DNA of 64,000 bases from Eutypa lata. Its lineage: Eukaryota; Ascomycota; Sordariomycetes; Xylariales; Diatrypaceae. Shown here piece after piece: positions 26,708-38,735 of this stretch; the stretch's first letter is position 1, and each line of letters opens with the position of its first letter. Under the pieces are notes generated by a model that ran no database searches, was not told the DNA's origin, and saw only the letters and a list, made by a program, of their open reading frames with translations. The position numbers and the translations under genes were made by a program. The stretch spans positions 248,001-312,000 of the forward strand of contig JAKULF010000017.1 in assembly GCA_022661535.1 (NCBI GenBank). The letters are read 5' to 3'.

Positions 26708-28061
26708 TCATGTGTGCTTACGCACCCACTCATCTTGTACAAGTTCTTTAGCGGTAGCACGCTTATCCTGTTCCCATTGTAGCATCTTCCACAATAAACG
26801 CAGGAAGCATGCCTTGTCCTCTCCCTCAAGAGTAGTTTCTCTTTCCTCGAGCGGTGTCTTGGTCTGTAGTGGAACCCCTTCACAGAAATCCCCTGAAGGA
26901 CATTAGAAACGTGTTGAGTAAGGGTGCCATGTTACCCTAAGTAATATCGGGATATTAGTCTCACCTTTATCTGAGAAGAATCTGTGGGTTGATTTCCCTC
27001 GAGCGAGAAGGCTTGGTGGCGGGGGTCCAAGAAGAGCTGTTATTTCCGCCAGGTGTGCTCGACTCCTATATGTCTTATGTTCTGGGTCGTAGCCGGTGAA
27101 TAGATGCCCGCCTTCGAAGATATCCCAAATCTGTGGTTTGAGATATAAGCATGTTGCGTCTAGTACTAGCTAGTAGATTCACTGCCTTACCATGCACCCT
27201 ACATTCCAGATGTCAACGCTATACGTCCATGGGGCTTCCAAGATGACTTCCGGCGCTCGGTAGAAACCAGGTTGGATGTCCTCAGAATGCTCCATATTAC
27301 CGGGCACGGCAGAACCGAAGTCGCTGAAAACCGAATCATCTTCGATGCCTAGCATAATATTGTCCGCTTTGATGTCTACATATGAGGTGTGATAAGCGAG
27401 TGAGTGGTTAGGATAGAATGGATGGAGCACATACCCGTATGTATGATTTGGCATTCCGTGTGCAGAAAGTCCAAGGCCAAGAAGAGGCGCTGGAGCACGA
27501 ATGCGAGAACGGGTGTCGGTAGCCTCTGGACTGGGTTGCGATGAAGGAAAGTCGACACACTCTCCCACAGTGGGGGATGTACGAGGCACCGGTGTTGGCC
27601 CTCAGGGCCATCGACATCGAAAGAGTCAAGTACTGACCTGATAGCACTGCGACCTGGATGGTTCTGTGAACCCATCTCTATACACTTATACATATTTATC
27701 TCGTCATTCAGCTGCTTCCCCATAGACGCAGAGTTAATGAAGAGTTTAAGAGTAACGTGACAACGGCGCCTATAATCGTTGATTAAGTGGGTAAATTCCA
27801 ATTTCTGTAGGAGTCTCACCTTAGGTCCCGGGCAAGCCATACAGTCGAGCTAACTCCAAACCCTAGCTTTCCTACAACTTGATATTGGTCCTGAAATGCA
27901 TCCCCTATCCGAGCAGGATAGTATTGAGACGCAATGTAGTCTGGAATAGTCTCCTCTTCAATCTTCTGATTTGTAGGTATGCGAGCGAAGTTCGGGTTGG
28001 AAAACTTGAGCGGCTTCCATTTCCGACCGAGCTGAGGCAAATGCCGTAGAAATGACAACAT
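26708..28061 (-). CDS. SRPK-like serine/threonine protein kinase
   Basis: Five exons: 28061-27820, 27769-27435, 27375-27191, 27130-26965 and 26892-26708. Introns of 50-73 nt all keep frame, giving 370 aa. ATP loop KLGFGVSSTV is at 65-74, VTLK Lys89, helix-C Glu104, catalytic HTDIKADN with Asp193, DFG at 211-213, and RAPEV near 232-236. HTD instead of HRD is the SRPK-family signature. The kinase lobes are nearly contiguous with no long spacer, as in the compact fungal SRPK-like expansion. An upstream in-frame ATG at 28205 could add 48 residues; I prefer 28061 because MLSFLRHL starts the family-like segment. Substrates of true SRPKs are SR proteins; here the target is unknown. Confidence 0.9.
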
Positions 28062-28501
28062 AGTGGAAGGAGAAAGAACCCAAAGGATCTCATACGATGA
28101 ATCGTTAATTATAGGACCCTCAAGCCGATGCGTACTAACCCCAATACCTAGGGTTGAAAAACTTGAGTAAATAAGAGGTAAGATAGGAAGTGTAGTAGAG
28201 GTCAAATTTGGCCGTTAACATTAAGCCTTGCGCACGGCTTTCTACATTTCTCATATATATATCATATATACGTGCATACCTTAGATCAGATATATATCCG
28301 AAGTTTACTGCGAAGCGGTTGCACTAGGTTATTCATATATAAATTAGTGTAACTGCAATCTTCGAACTCAGTACGCCTACTCCAACCATATGAGTAATTT
28401 CAAGAAGGGTCTTTCATTGCCCTCGGCTAATTCAAATTGAATGAGGGGGCATAAGATATCGCGTTTACCTTTACACGGGACACTTTCCATGAAGTAATAA
28501 C
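28062..28501. other. Kinase upstream region
   Basis: Contains the possible 5' extension of the kinase frame up to 28205, a (TA)-rich run at 28254-28300, then normal sequence up to the edge of the RIPed TIR element at 28502. Confidence 0.5.
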
Positions 28502-28503
28502 TA

Positions 28504-29450
28504 AGGTTTAAAACAATTTAATAATATTAACGTATTAATTAATATATATTAATTAATATGTTATTTTAATTAATTAATATTAACTTTTCGAATATTAATA
28601 TTAATTAATTAATAAAGTTATATTAATATTAATTTCGTTAATATATTAATATTATATAAATCGTTTAATAAATTTAAATTATAATTAATTAAAAATTTAA
28701 TAAAATAAATTTATTTTTATATAATTTAACTTTTTAAATCGAAAATTTATTTATATAAATATTATTTCGTAAAATAAATTTATAAAATAAATAAATTTAA
28801 TTAAAATATTAAAAATTAAATTTATAATATTTATATAAAATATTTAATAAAATAATAAAATAATAATTTAAAGTTATTAAATTAAACGAAGAAATACGTT
28901 ATTATTTCGACGTTTATAATTAAAATAATACTTATATAATTAAATGTTTTTAATTTAAATTTTTAATAATATATATTACGAAAACGTTAAATATAAAAAA
29001 AAATTTAAATTTTATTAATTATATAAAATTTTAAATTAAAAAAAATAATAATAAATAAAAACGCGCGATAAATATAATTATAAAAGTAATTATTTAATAA
29101 AATTATATATTAATTAATTCTTATTATATTTATTATAATAATCGCGTTTTATTATAATTTTTATTAATAAATTTTTTATTAAATATATATATATATTATA
29201 ATAATATATTAAGTTTTTTAAAATTAATAATATAACTTTTAACTTTTTATAATTTATATAAAAATAATAATAATTTTAAAATAATAAATTTATATAAATA
29301 ATTTATATATATAATATTTATTTTAATATATAATTTATTAATAAATATATATATTAATTATATTAATAATATTAATTAATATATTTTTTTAATTTATTAA
29401 TATAAAATAATAACGTATTAATATTAATTAAATTAAATTATTTTAAACCT
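28504..29450. mobile_element. RIPed short TIR element (947 bp), TA target duplication
   Basis: A very AT-rich block with inverted ends. The left end AGGTTTAAAACAATTTAAT (28504-28522) matches the reverse complement of the right end (29432-29450) at 18 of 19 positions, the mismatch being C/T. TA dinucleotides abut both ends (28502-28503 and 29451-29452). TIR plus TA duplication points to the Tc1/mariner superfamily. At 947 bp it is too short for a complete transposase element, so it is a deletion derivative or MITE-like. Residual C is again mostly in CpG, including CGCG clusters near 29062 and 29142. The interior has no readable frame. Confidence 0.65.
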
Positions 29451-29452
29451 TA

Positions 29453-29786
29453 ATAATAATAATCGTATATTTACGAATATTTATTTATATTCGATATAAT
29501 TAACTTCGTATTTGTATTCTTCATTAAGAGCGTGTAGTAATTTTCTATGGGTTTGAAACTGGATCTTCACGTGATGCGATGCTGCGCCTCATGCTAGCCA
29601 TACAACTCACTGAAATATCCATCGTGGCTCAACAACATTGGTAATTTTGAAAGGAACACTGCCATATTCGATTGAATCACTGCCTTCACCTTTCTTCTAG
29701 AAAAGGCACAGTATTTAGTGGAAGAGGTAGCAAATATTGTCAATATTACCGGCCCCAATCCTATTAGCCTTTGCGAAGATAGAACG
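29453..29786. other. Spacer after the short TIR element
   Basis: Recovers from AT-rich to normal composition by about 29510. It is the upstream region of the small PPxY gene. Nothing else is recognised. Confidence 0.5.
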
Positions 29787-30146
29787 ATGAGCTACCATCA
29801 CGAAGTCGAGTTAAAGGTCCGACACCATATTTCCCTTTTATTCCAGCTAATGTGTCCCAGGCTCCGATTGAGCCAGTGCCGTATGATCCTTCCAAAAATC
29901 CAGCAGATCCAGCAAACCCAGCGTTCATGCTGCTAAACAACCCTCCCCCGGCCTATGATAGTATGATGTCGCGTCGCTCTGATTCAGAAAGAACAAGAGC
30001 TCACCCAGGGCCAGTGACACAGATAATTGGGTACACATTGGTATTTTTTTGCTGTTTCTTTCCTTGGCTTCATTCTCTTCCAAAAGTTCAACAGTTTTCC
30101 ATTTCCTTGGCATGGGCAAATCTACTATGGACCTAACTCAGTCTGA
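29787..30146 (+). CDS. Small PPxY-motif protein, function unknown
   Basis: Three exons, 29787-29816, 29861-30030 and 30095-30146, give 83 aa. Evidence for the model is that each junction keeps frame and that the last exon encodes a plausible tail (FPFPWHGQIYYGPNSV) before TGA. The protein is Pro-rich (PSKNPADPANPA) with a PPPAY motif near residue 40, the kind bound by WW domains such as those of Rsp5/Nedd4 ligases. No membrane segment is present in the spliced form. The first donor is GTCCGA, the second GTACAC; both are non-consensus, so splicing is uncertain. If intron 2 is retained the protein instead ends in a hydrophobic tail with stop near 30136. I do not recognise a family. Confidence 0.45.
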
Positions 30147-30470
30147 TAAGCAATCTGTTTGTCATCCACCTATTGAAGGTGGCTTCTTTTATAACTCCTT
30201 TGAATACAGGTATGATGTTATAGGGTTTGTTCATGTACAGAATTCTGCTTTTAATAACCAACTTGGGAAATGTGGGTTGGGAGCGGGAAGTAAAGGCTTG
30301 TGTTGTTCTTGTAGCACCGCCTCATCGTGGAACACCTATCTCCTTCAAAACGCCTAGATACTAATCAATATGGGTGTTTGATAAATCGAGAAGAAACTCA
30401 AAGAAAGTATAGAAGATCCCTACCGATAGAAGCATCATTTTCAATGAAAATAGTTTTGAATAACTGTTGC
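30147..30470. other. Convergent 3' region
   Basis: Between the small PPxY gene and the leftward NADH dehydrogenase gene. No recognised feature beyond probable 3' UTRs. Confidence 0.5.
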
Positions 30471-31772
30471 TTATGGCCTTGCAATATCTCTGCCACCAAG
30501 CCATACGAAAGCCCAACTGACCAATATCATGATCTTCCTCCTCCAACTCCTCGTCCAGCCCAGACTTCCGGACCTCCACGCCAACCAAGCGCTTACACCC
30601 GTCCAGTCCTGGCGCCCGCCAATAATGCCATCATGACGGCCTAAGTAGGCAAGCAGTGCTCTCTGTTTATACTCAAACGGGCGCACAGCTGCCTTGTCTG
30701 AATTCAGAACACCTGTAAGGTACTCGCTCTTCTGCATCGCCACTTCAGCAAGCGCCGGTAGGGAATCACCTTCGACATCCGCCGCATCCCCCAAGGCATA
30801 CGCATCCATGATGGGACTTCCATCGGGCCTAAGCACGCGGAGCATCTTATCGGTAAGAATGCGCGGGAGCCCCTTCTCGGGTTTCTTCACATCTAAGACC
30901 TCAACAAGCGAGCTGGCCTTGTTCCCCGTAGCCCAGATGAGCAATCCAAAGGGCAACCTCCCATCCTCCTTCGTAATAATGTCGCCCGCCTCAACACGCT
31001 CAATATGCGAGGAGGTCTTGAGCTCGACGTCCTTCCCTTGCAGGGACTGCGTCGCATATTCACTCAACCTCGAATCGAACGTCGACAAGATCTGCGGCGC
31101 GACATCGTGAATCGTGATACCGAGCTTGCCGTCCAGGTGCGGGCACAGGAATCGCATCTCCTGGAACCAGAGGTCCCAGAGCTCGGCTGCCGCCTCGATC
31201 CCCACGGCCCCGCCCCCCACGATGCGCACGCTGAGGATCTCGCGCTGCCGGTCCTCCGAGACTCCGGGAAGAGAGGCCGCGTCTATCATCTCGAGGATGC
31301 GCTGCTGGATCAGGCGCGCGTCGTTCGTCGTTCGCAGGAAGAGCGCGTGTTCTTTTGCTCCGGGCGTCCCGAAGTCTTGGATGGCGCAGCCGGGCGCGAT
31401 GCAGATCTTGTCGTATTTCACCTCGAAGGTGGTAGGGCTGCTGCTGCTGCTGCTGCTGCTGTCGTTCTCGTCGCCGTCGCCGCCGCCAATGTGAGCATCT
31501 GCCTTGCACCGGATCACGCGCTTCTCGAAATCGATGTCCTCCGCGATCGCCTTGTAGTACCTGACCTCATGTCTCCTCTTTCGCCGGACCGGCTCCTCGG
31601 CCAGCCGGAAGTTGAAGAGCCCGCATGCGGCGCTGGCGAGTAGCGGCGTGTACTGGATTGTCCGGATGGGCGAGATCACGACGATGTCGTATTTGGCGAG
31701 TGATACTTTCTGGGATAGCGTGAATCCGCCCCATCCGGAGCCGATGATGGCAAGACATGGTTTTGTTGACAT
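30471..31772 (-). CDS. NDH-2 type (alternative) NADH dehydrogenase / FAD-dependent oxidoreductase
   Basis: Uninterrupted frame; from the ATG at 31772 the protein is 433 aa. FAD-binding AIIGSGWGGF is at the N-terminus, a second Rossmann motif IVGGGAVGIEAAAEL lies mid-protein for NADH, and YALGDAA near the C-terminal third is the FAD-ribityl motif. The C-terminus (WLAWRSGSL...KIMILVSWAFVWLGGRDIARP) matches the amphipathic membrane anchor of fungal rotenone-insensitive NADH:ubiquinone oxidoreductases, so it probably passes electrons from NADH to ubiquinone at the inner mitochondrial membrane. The frame stays open upstream to an ATG at 31850, which would add 26 residues and might be a targeting leader. 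A poly-Ser run (GCT/CTG repeats on the plus strand at 31438-31462) sits in a loop. Confidence 0.88.
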   Translation of the reverse strand: MSTKPCLAIIGSGWGGFTLSQKVSLAKYDIVVISPIRTIQYTPLLASAACGLFNFRLAEEPVRRKRRHEVRYYKAIAEDIDFEKRVIRCKADAHIGGGDGDENDSSSSSSSSPTTFEVKYDKICIAPGCAIQDFGTPGAKEHALFLRTTNDARLIQQRILEMIDAASLPGVSEDRQREILSVRIVGGGAVGIEAAAELWDLWFQEMRFLCPHLDGKLGITIHDVAPQILSTFDSRLSEYATQSLQGKDVELKTSSHIERVEAGDIITKEDGRLPFGLLIWATGNKASSLVEVLDVKKPEKGLPRILTDKMLRVLRPDGSPIMDAYALGDAADVEGDSLPALAEVAMQKSEYLTGVLNSDKAAVRPFEYKQRALLAYLGRHDGIIGGRQDWTGVSAWLAWRSGSLGWTRSWRRKIMILVSWAFVWLGGRDIARP

Positions 31773-34720
31773 GTTTGGAGGCTCTTCGCGCGTCGTGTCT
31801 GTTTGGACCTTTGAAACCCCTCTTGTGCATCTGGTGACGACAAGCAGCACCTTTTATTCATGTTGAATGATAACTACCTACTGGCTAGCGCTGCATATTC
31901 CGTACACCTGACAGCGGCATTTCTACACGCGACACCTTGAATGTGGAAGATCTGCCGACGGAGCATACTCGGCCTTCGTATTGGATACGTCATAATGATA
32001 GCAAGTTGTTGTTTTTGAGATGACTGATTGAAGCGGGTGGTCTGTTCGCCCCCTCAAGCTAACTAGTGCTATGAGACGGCACCACAACGAGACCAGCCTC
32101 TACAAACGTCCATCCAAGTCTGGGAAGAAAATTATGTGCACAGGAATGATGGAGATAACCCACCCACAGCTACTTCGCAGTGCCCTTGCTAATTGTCGAT
32201 TATTCGACGTAACAGACACGCAATAAATATGTGTCGAAGGCCCCGATGTTCGTTAGTTGTCATTAACAAGCCCCAATGCTTCGTCTCGGACTAGACTCGG
32301 CATCAACTCGGGAATTCGTAAAAGAGTGATGAAAATGAACTGACTAAGCAGTTTCTTTACATTCTCCTCTCACGTATTTCTAAAAAGTTATTATTTTCCA
32401 AACTATACACACAGATCTGTATTATAGGCAGTGACAGGTTCACATTGGGTCTTACGGATCCTGGCCAGGCCCATCCAAGGCTCGGATTTTCTCGGGATCA
32501 GCATGCTTACGAATAATATATCAAAACGTTGTACATCTGTAATTCTTTGAATTTCCCATGTGAAGCATTCTCTGATACCGAAACCATGGATGCAATACAG
32601 TACGTGTAATTATAGTAGTTATCAACGGTGGTAACTCGCTTCGGAGCTGGAGCTCTGCCCTCCATATTGTTTAACAGAACTAGCACACCACCAGCAGAGA
32701 AAACATGTCCTTCATTGGTTTTGCAGAACGAACAATCTTCGTAATAGTCCTCGGCACTACTTCCTACTCCTAAAATTGACTTTCAATTCGTCTGTTCCGT
32801 ATATGTTAGCCTCATCTACAAGATTGTAGTCGGCAAGTTCAATCCATGTTTTTGCATGCTTCGTGAGGTCAATAGCGCACCTAACCGATGTCGAGAACTG
32901 TGTTTAAAACCTGGAAATTCTTGGTCCAAATGTTAGACTTTTGTAATTCGCGTACTTCTAAGTCTATCACTACCGTAGCCAAGGTCTGTGTTGCTGTACT
33001 CGAAAGGACTCCTACTCTTCTAGATCAAGCTTGACGCATTTCGATTTACTGAAGCACCAAGCGTCTTCTTTAAAGCGGCATTTGTACTAGACTGCGTCAT
33101 ATAACTCCCTGAGCATTTCATCATTTGAAAAACAAACAATCTTTGGCGACAGTCGCTTTTCCTAAGATTCCTGTCTTCTATCTCTTAAAGGGAAGCGGCC
33201 CAGGTAGTAGGAAATATCCCCAGACCAGGTACTGAAGAAGACTGGCTAGGCGCGACGCTTAATATATCTTATGAAGACAGCCTTTCTTTCGTTCTATGCA
33301 AAGTTTCAAGACCTGCCGTGGAAGTTGTTATTAGATTAGTCTTTTATTCGAACTTGTCTCGCAAGACTAGGTGGATAACTATGGTAAGTGTCCCATCTCC
33401 GGAGATGGAGGCGATCCGACACGCTTGGTGATTTCAGCCATCATCGTCATTTGTTAAATGTATAACTAGCCAATCCGAGTGCATTGGAATTCCTGACTGT
33501 GGTTAATGTCCATGGGATCTTTTAGTAGTGAGTACAGAGGTCTGGGCAGAATCTGATTCTAAATAACCTAGATCACCCCTCTCCAAAGCTGCATTATCTT
33601 GTCAGAGTGTTTTATTAGTGACTGGGACAAATAAGGAAGCACGAAGCATACAGAGAGGAAAACATGCAGCTGGCCCAGCTACCTAAATTGACGATCTTCT
33701 GCTCGGATTCAATATGTAGAGATATGAGATGCTAATAGACAGCAGACTTTACAGCCTCGTTCTGCAGAAGAATTAAGCATGGAGAATTAAGGAGGTAACC
33801 CTTTGCAGGCTTGAGAATGTTCAGAAATTGAGCTTGCCGGTGTAATAGTCGTCCTGAAGCGGGTAGTTATAAGCTTCAGACATCACATCACTAAGGAGTT
33901 CGCTATCCTTAACCCATCATCACTATATAGAATGCCTGGCACCAAATAGTTTTAAGTGTAGATAGGGACAACATCTATATTCTCTAGATTCTTGATATTC
34001 TAGTTTTCTCGTTATAATGATGTTGTCCGGCAACAAGGATCAAGACTGACTAATAGAGCAGTACTTCGTACAGTAGAGGCTAGTTAGTTACTGACAAGTG
34101 GGAATCAGAATTGTCTGTTACCTCGTTTTAGGAGACATCATTTGCAAGGATGCATCATTGGAATTTCGGTCAAAATAGTAACTAAGCAATCAAAAAAGAA
34201 GGACATCAAATTCAGAATAAAGGAACCGATTGAGATCATTTCATGACAAGCTTGCCAATTCCGGCCAACATGCACTTACAGTTTCTGCACAGCCACCATA
34301 TCAAATTCCTCTGTTGCCACTGACTCTTCAGCCACAAACAATATCAAGAACAATTGGAAGTCACTAGTTATGTATCTAATATTTATAAGCTAGTCTAGAA
34401 ATGGTTTAATGCATGCATTCATTGGTGTGTATTCAATGTTCTTACGGTCTTACCTAACGCGTACCCTCGTACCGTCAAGAGTCAAGAAGCTCTTGCCTGT
34501 AATCGACCGCATCAAAAGATTAAAGGATAGTCGTCGCAGCCTTTTTTCTTGTTCTTACCCATCCATTCCTTCATCAAATTCAATCGCCCTTGTACCTCTA
34601 CTCATCTTCTACATACGCGTACTAATGCTTTCTTTTCTTTTGGAGGCCTGAGTGACTTCCGATTCTTTCTACTCCTAATTTACTCAATACACCTAACACG
34701 ACACGACACGACACGACACA
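31773..34720. other. Long divergent intergenic region
   Basis: About 2.9 kb between the leftward NADH dehydrogenase and rightward SPT5. Ordinary composition, no convincing coding frames, no tRNA-like B box found by eye. The 3' end holds the SPT5 5' UTR, including a frame at 34409-34651 that I regard as untranslated leader. CACGA repeats (ACACGACACGACACG) lie just before the SPT5 ATG. Confidence 0.5.
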
Positions 34721-37700
34721 ATGAGCGATCCTCGCGATCACGAGCAACCCGAATCTGAAGATGAAGAAGATTTCAATCCTGCCCCCGCCGATCTGAGCGA
34801 TGATGAAGCCCATAATGGCAATCATGGTCGGGAATCACGCAAGACTTCACCCGCCCCCAACGGAGATGGCAATGCGGATGACGATGAAGAGATCGATGTA
34901 GAGGGAGAGAATGATGACGATGACGACGAGGAAGAAGATGAAGATGAAGAAGACGAAGATGATGTACAAGTGAGTCATTAAACTATCCCTACATATTTCT
35001 TTTTATATTTTAGCATCACCTCTAACCATCACATCAAATACAGAGCCGTCCTCGCAAACGCCGTCGCAGCCACCCTATAAGAAATGCTTTCATCGATGAA
35101 GAAGCCGAAGTCGACGATGAAGATGAAGCCGAGGACGAAGAGGAAGCAGCCGAAGAAAACGAAGGCTTCATCGAGCACGACGAGCCCGGGGACCTGGAAC
35201 AAGCGAGATTGGATGATGATAGGAGACATCGACAACTCGACAGACAGCGCGAGGCTCAATCACAAGAAGATCTCGAGAGAGAAGCCGAGGGCTACGTTCG
35301 CAAGTATGGTCATCGAAAAGCTGCACGAGCCGTGGGCGAGGCTGGTATCGTTCCCCAAAGACTACTTCTGCCAAGTGTCAATGACCCTAGTATCTGGGGC
35401 GTGAGATGCAAAGAAGGCAAGGAGCGCGAGGTCATCATGTCTATTATGAAGAGGGTCGAGGAGAGGATGGGCACCAAAGATGAACTAGGCATCACTGCAG
35501 CTTTCGAGCGTGGCGGTCCAAACTCCGTCATGAAGGGTCTTATCTACATTGAGGCCCAGCGACAAACCGATATTATGCATGCGCTCGATGGTATGCTGAA
35601 CGTCTACCCCCGTACCAAGCTCCTGCTTGTCGATATCAAGGAAATGCCCGACCTCCTCCGAGTACAGAAGACCCCCACCTTGGAACCTGGCTCTTGGGTT
35701 CGACTGAAGCGCCCCGCCAAACACGCCGGGGATCTCGCTCAAGTTCTCAACGTTACCGAGAATGGTCTCGAGGCTAGGGTACGCTTCATCCCTAGACTCG
35801 ACTACGGAATGCGCGACGATACACCATCAGCAATGAGTGCAGAGGACAAGAAGCGAAAGAGACCCATCGTCGGCCCACGCCCACCGCAGAAACTGTTTAG
35901 TGAAGTTGAAGCCCGGAAGAGGAGCCCTCGCCAGCTTGTGGGAAATTCCTCTACCAATATATGGACGTATAACAGCGAAGAGTTTGAGATGGGATTCCAG
36001 GTGAAGGATATCAAGATCCAACTTCTGACAACCACCGACGTCAGCCCAAACCTAGAAGAGGTCACGAGGTTCGCCTCTGGCGGCGAAGACGGCGTTGAGA
36101 ATATCGATCTCAAGTCTCTTGCTGCCAGTCTAAAGGACAGTTCTGCAAACGTCACCTACCTACCGGGAGATGTCGTCGAGGTCTACACCGGTGAGCAGAA
36201 GGGCGTAATTGGAAAAGCCACCAACGTGCAAGCCGACATCGTAACGATGGAAGTCACGGAAGGCGACCTAGTCGGCCAGACCATCGAGGTACCTACGAAG
36301 GGACTGCGCAAACGATTCCACACTGGTGACCACGTCAAGGTCATCGGCGGTAGCAAGTACCGTGATGAAGTTGGTATGGTCGTGAAGATTTCCGAGGATC
36401 GAGTCACGCTCTTGACCGACCAAACGACCCAGGAGATCACTGTCTTCAGCAAGGACCTTCGAGAGGCTAGTGATATTGGAGGACAAGGATCCCTAGGCCA
36501 ATACTCCCTCCTCGACTTAGTCCAGCTGGACCCCACCACCGTTGGTTGTATCGTCAAGGTCGATCGCGAATCCATGGTTGTATTGGACCAGAATGGCGAT
36601 AACCGACAGGTTATGCCTTCGCAGATCGCTAACAAACTTCCGAAGCGGAAACTAGCTGTAGCTGCTGACCGCAATGGCTCCGAAATTCGACCTGACGATG
36701 TCGTCAAGGAGTACGGAGGTATGGGGCGGCAGGGCAAGATCATTCATATTCACCGTACCACCGTTTTCTGCCACACCAATGCGACGAACGAAAACGCCGG
36801 CATCTTCGTGTCTAAAGTCAGCAATGTCACTACCATCTCGGCTAAGGGTGGTCGTGTCAACAGCGGCCCTGACTTGACTTCTATGAACCCCGCGAAGAAG
36901 CTGAACGCGGTTGACGATAAGAGTGCTATGCCACCTCCTAAAGCCACTTTTGGAAGAGACCGGCTAGTCGGCCAGACTGTTACTATCAAGAAGGGCGGCT
37001 GGAAGGGACTCTTGGGGCGTGTCAAGGAAACTACCGATACTCATGCGCGCGTCGAACTACACACGAAGAGCAAGATTATCAACGTACCTAAGGCGGACGT
37101 GGTGGTGCGGGACAGCGTTAACGGTCGGGAACTCAAGAATTACGACAGCCGCCGTCCTGGGGGAGGATTCAACGGAGGATCGAGTACACCCCGCGACCGC
37201 GTCCCAGATTGGAATGGTGGAAGTCGGACTCCGATGGGTTCAGGCTCTGCCCGTACACCCGCCTGGAAGACACCGTCTGGTGCCGCCGGTGGACGCACTC
37301 CAGCTTGGAACAGAGCTGGCGATGGCGGCCGGACGCCTGCGTGGGCTGATGGGTCTAGAACTGTTAATCCCTATGATGGTAGCAGAACATCCTACGGTGG
37401 CTCGGGCAGTCGCACTCCAGCATGGCAATCGGGTGCTAAGACCCCCGCTCCGGATCATTTCAGTCATGGTTCCAAGACGCCAGCTTACAGTGGCAGCAGT
37501 GGTGACGCGTGGGGCTCTAAGACACCCTACGGTGCCCCGGCCGCCACTCCAGGGGCAAGTGGTAATGACACATGGGGCTATACTCCCGGCGCAAGTGGCT
37601 CATCGAATGCATACGACGCACCAACCCCCGGTGCCGGTTTACTTGGCGCTCCGACTCCTGGTGCTCTGAATGCCCCGACTCCCGGTGCCTATAATGCACC

Positions 37701-37905
37701 AACGCCTGGTGCGATGAATGCCCCCACACCTGGTGCAGGCTGGGGAGCATGGGGCGCTGATTCAGCACCGACCCCCGCAGCTACAGCTCCTACGCCGGCT
37801 GCTAGCGGGTTTGCGTCCAGTAACGGATACTATGGAGCCCCTACGCCGGGTGCTTACACTGCCGAGACGCCGGCCGCTGGACCGAGATACACTGATGATG
37901 ATTGA
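34721..37905 (+). CDS. SPT5: Transcription elongation factor Spt5
   Basis: Two exons, 34721-34969 and 35044-37905, give 1036 aa. Residues 1-165 are Asp/Glu-rich with a basic PRKRRRS patch. The NGN domain follows ([21 protein letters not shown]...), then several KOW modules ([74 protein letters not shown]). The C-terminal 250 residues carry SRTPAW-like and then APTPGA-like repeats, the CTR phosphorylated by Bur1/Cdk9-type kinases. It acts in the nucleus with Spt4 on RNA polymerase II. Length and domain order match fungal Spt5. The start ATG has a short acidic exon typical of the family. Confidence 0.97.
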
Positions 37906-38735
37906 GGTGATCATGTCGGGACGGGAAGATAAGATATGATCTCTATTACAGTGAAACACGCTCCTTTCACACATAAAAGCAAAATAAAAGGTGTAGGTGT
38001 AGGATTAGAAGGAGTGAGTGGCAGCAGCAGCAGCGGTAACACATTTTCCGGTTATGGCGTTTTGACTCGGGAGGAAGTGAAATAGAGCCATTGTGCACAC
38101 TTCCATTACTTAGTAGTTAGTTAGTTCGTCCTCTAGACCAGTTTTCCACAGATCAACTAGGTAGAGGTAGCTAGGACTGACTGAACAATATATTGCTGAT
38201 TTAATACGATCTGGTTGACGCTTAGTGTTAACGTCTTTGTTGATGCGCTTGGCATCGGTCGCAGAACAGACCTGCAGTACCGTAACAATTAATTGTACGG
38301 GGCTTTTCCTTGTCTCCTGTTCGCGCCGTTATTGCTTTATTACCGCCGTGGCTTCCCTTGGGTAAGGTGGCTTCCTTTGAGAGTCTAATCTGGTCAAATC
38401 TGGTCGTATGTGAACAAACGAGCAATCACCTGCCAACCTACCTAGTTATCATAGGATCGGTATAGTGCATCCATCGTTAGTTGAGGTTTCTTATTAAAGC
38501 CTCAAGCCAGTGGGTAACAAGTAACCCCAGTCGACGAGGACATCTACGCCGTCCATCGGTGGTCGATTTACTCGACTTCAATAAAGCATCGATAACGTTT
38601 TATTCCAAAACAAAAGTAATTACCCCTTTCTACGCCATCAATTCATCTCATCTCATCGCATCTCATCACCAACCTCGGCCGTCCATTCATCTATCTACGA
38701 CGGTAAGTCCCCCCCCATCCCCCCAAAAAGAAAAG
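37906..38735. other. SPT5 3' region and upstream of next gene
   Basis: SPT5 3' UTR with CAG-type short repeats near 38022-38035, then the presumed promoter and 5' leader of the 38736 gene. The leader contains a GTAAGT at 38703, so a 5' UTR intron cannot be excluded. Short ATCTC-type repeats lie at 38644-38668. Confidence 0.5.

Noticed and set aside
34409..34651. 80-codon frame upstream of SPT5
   Set aside because: It lies in the probable 5' UTR, is low-complexity hydrophobic at its end and has no homology signal.
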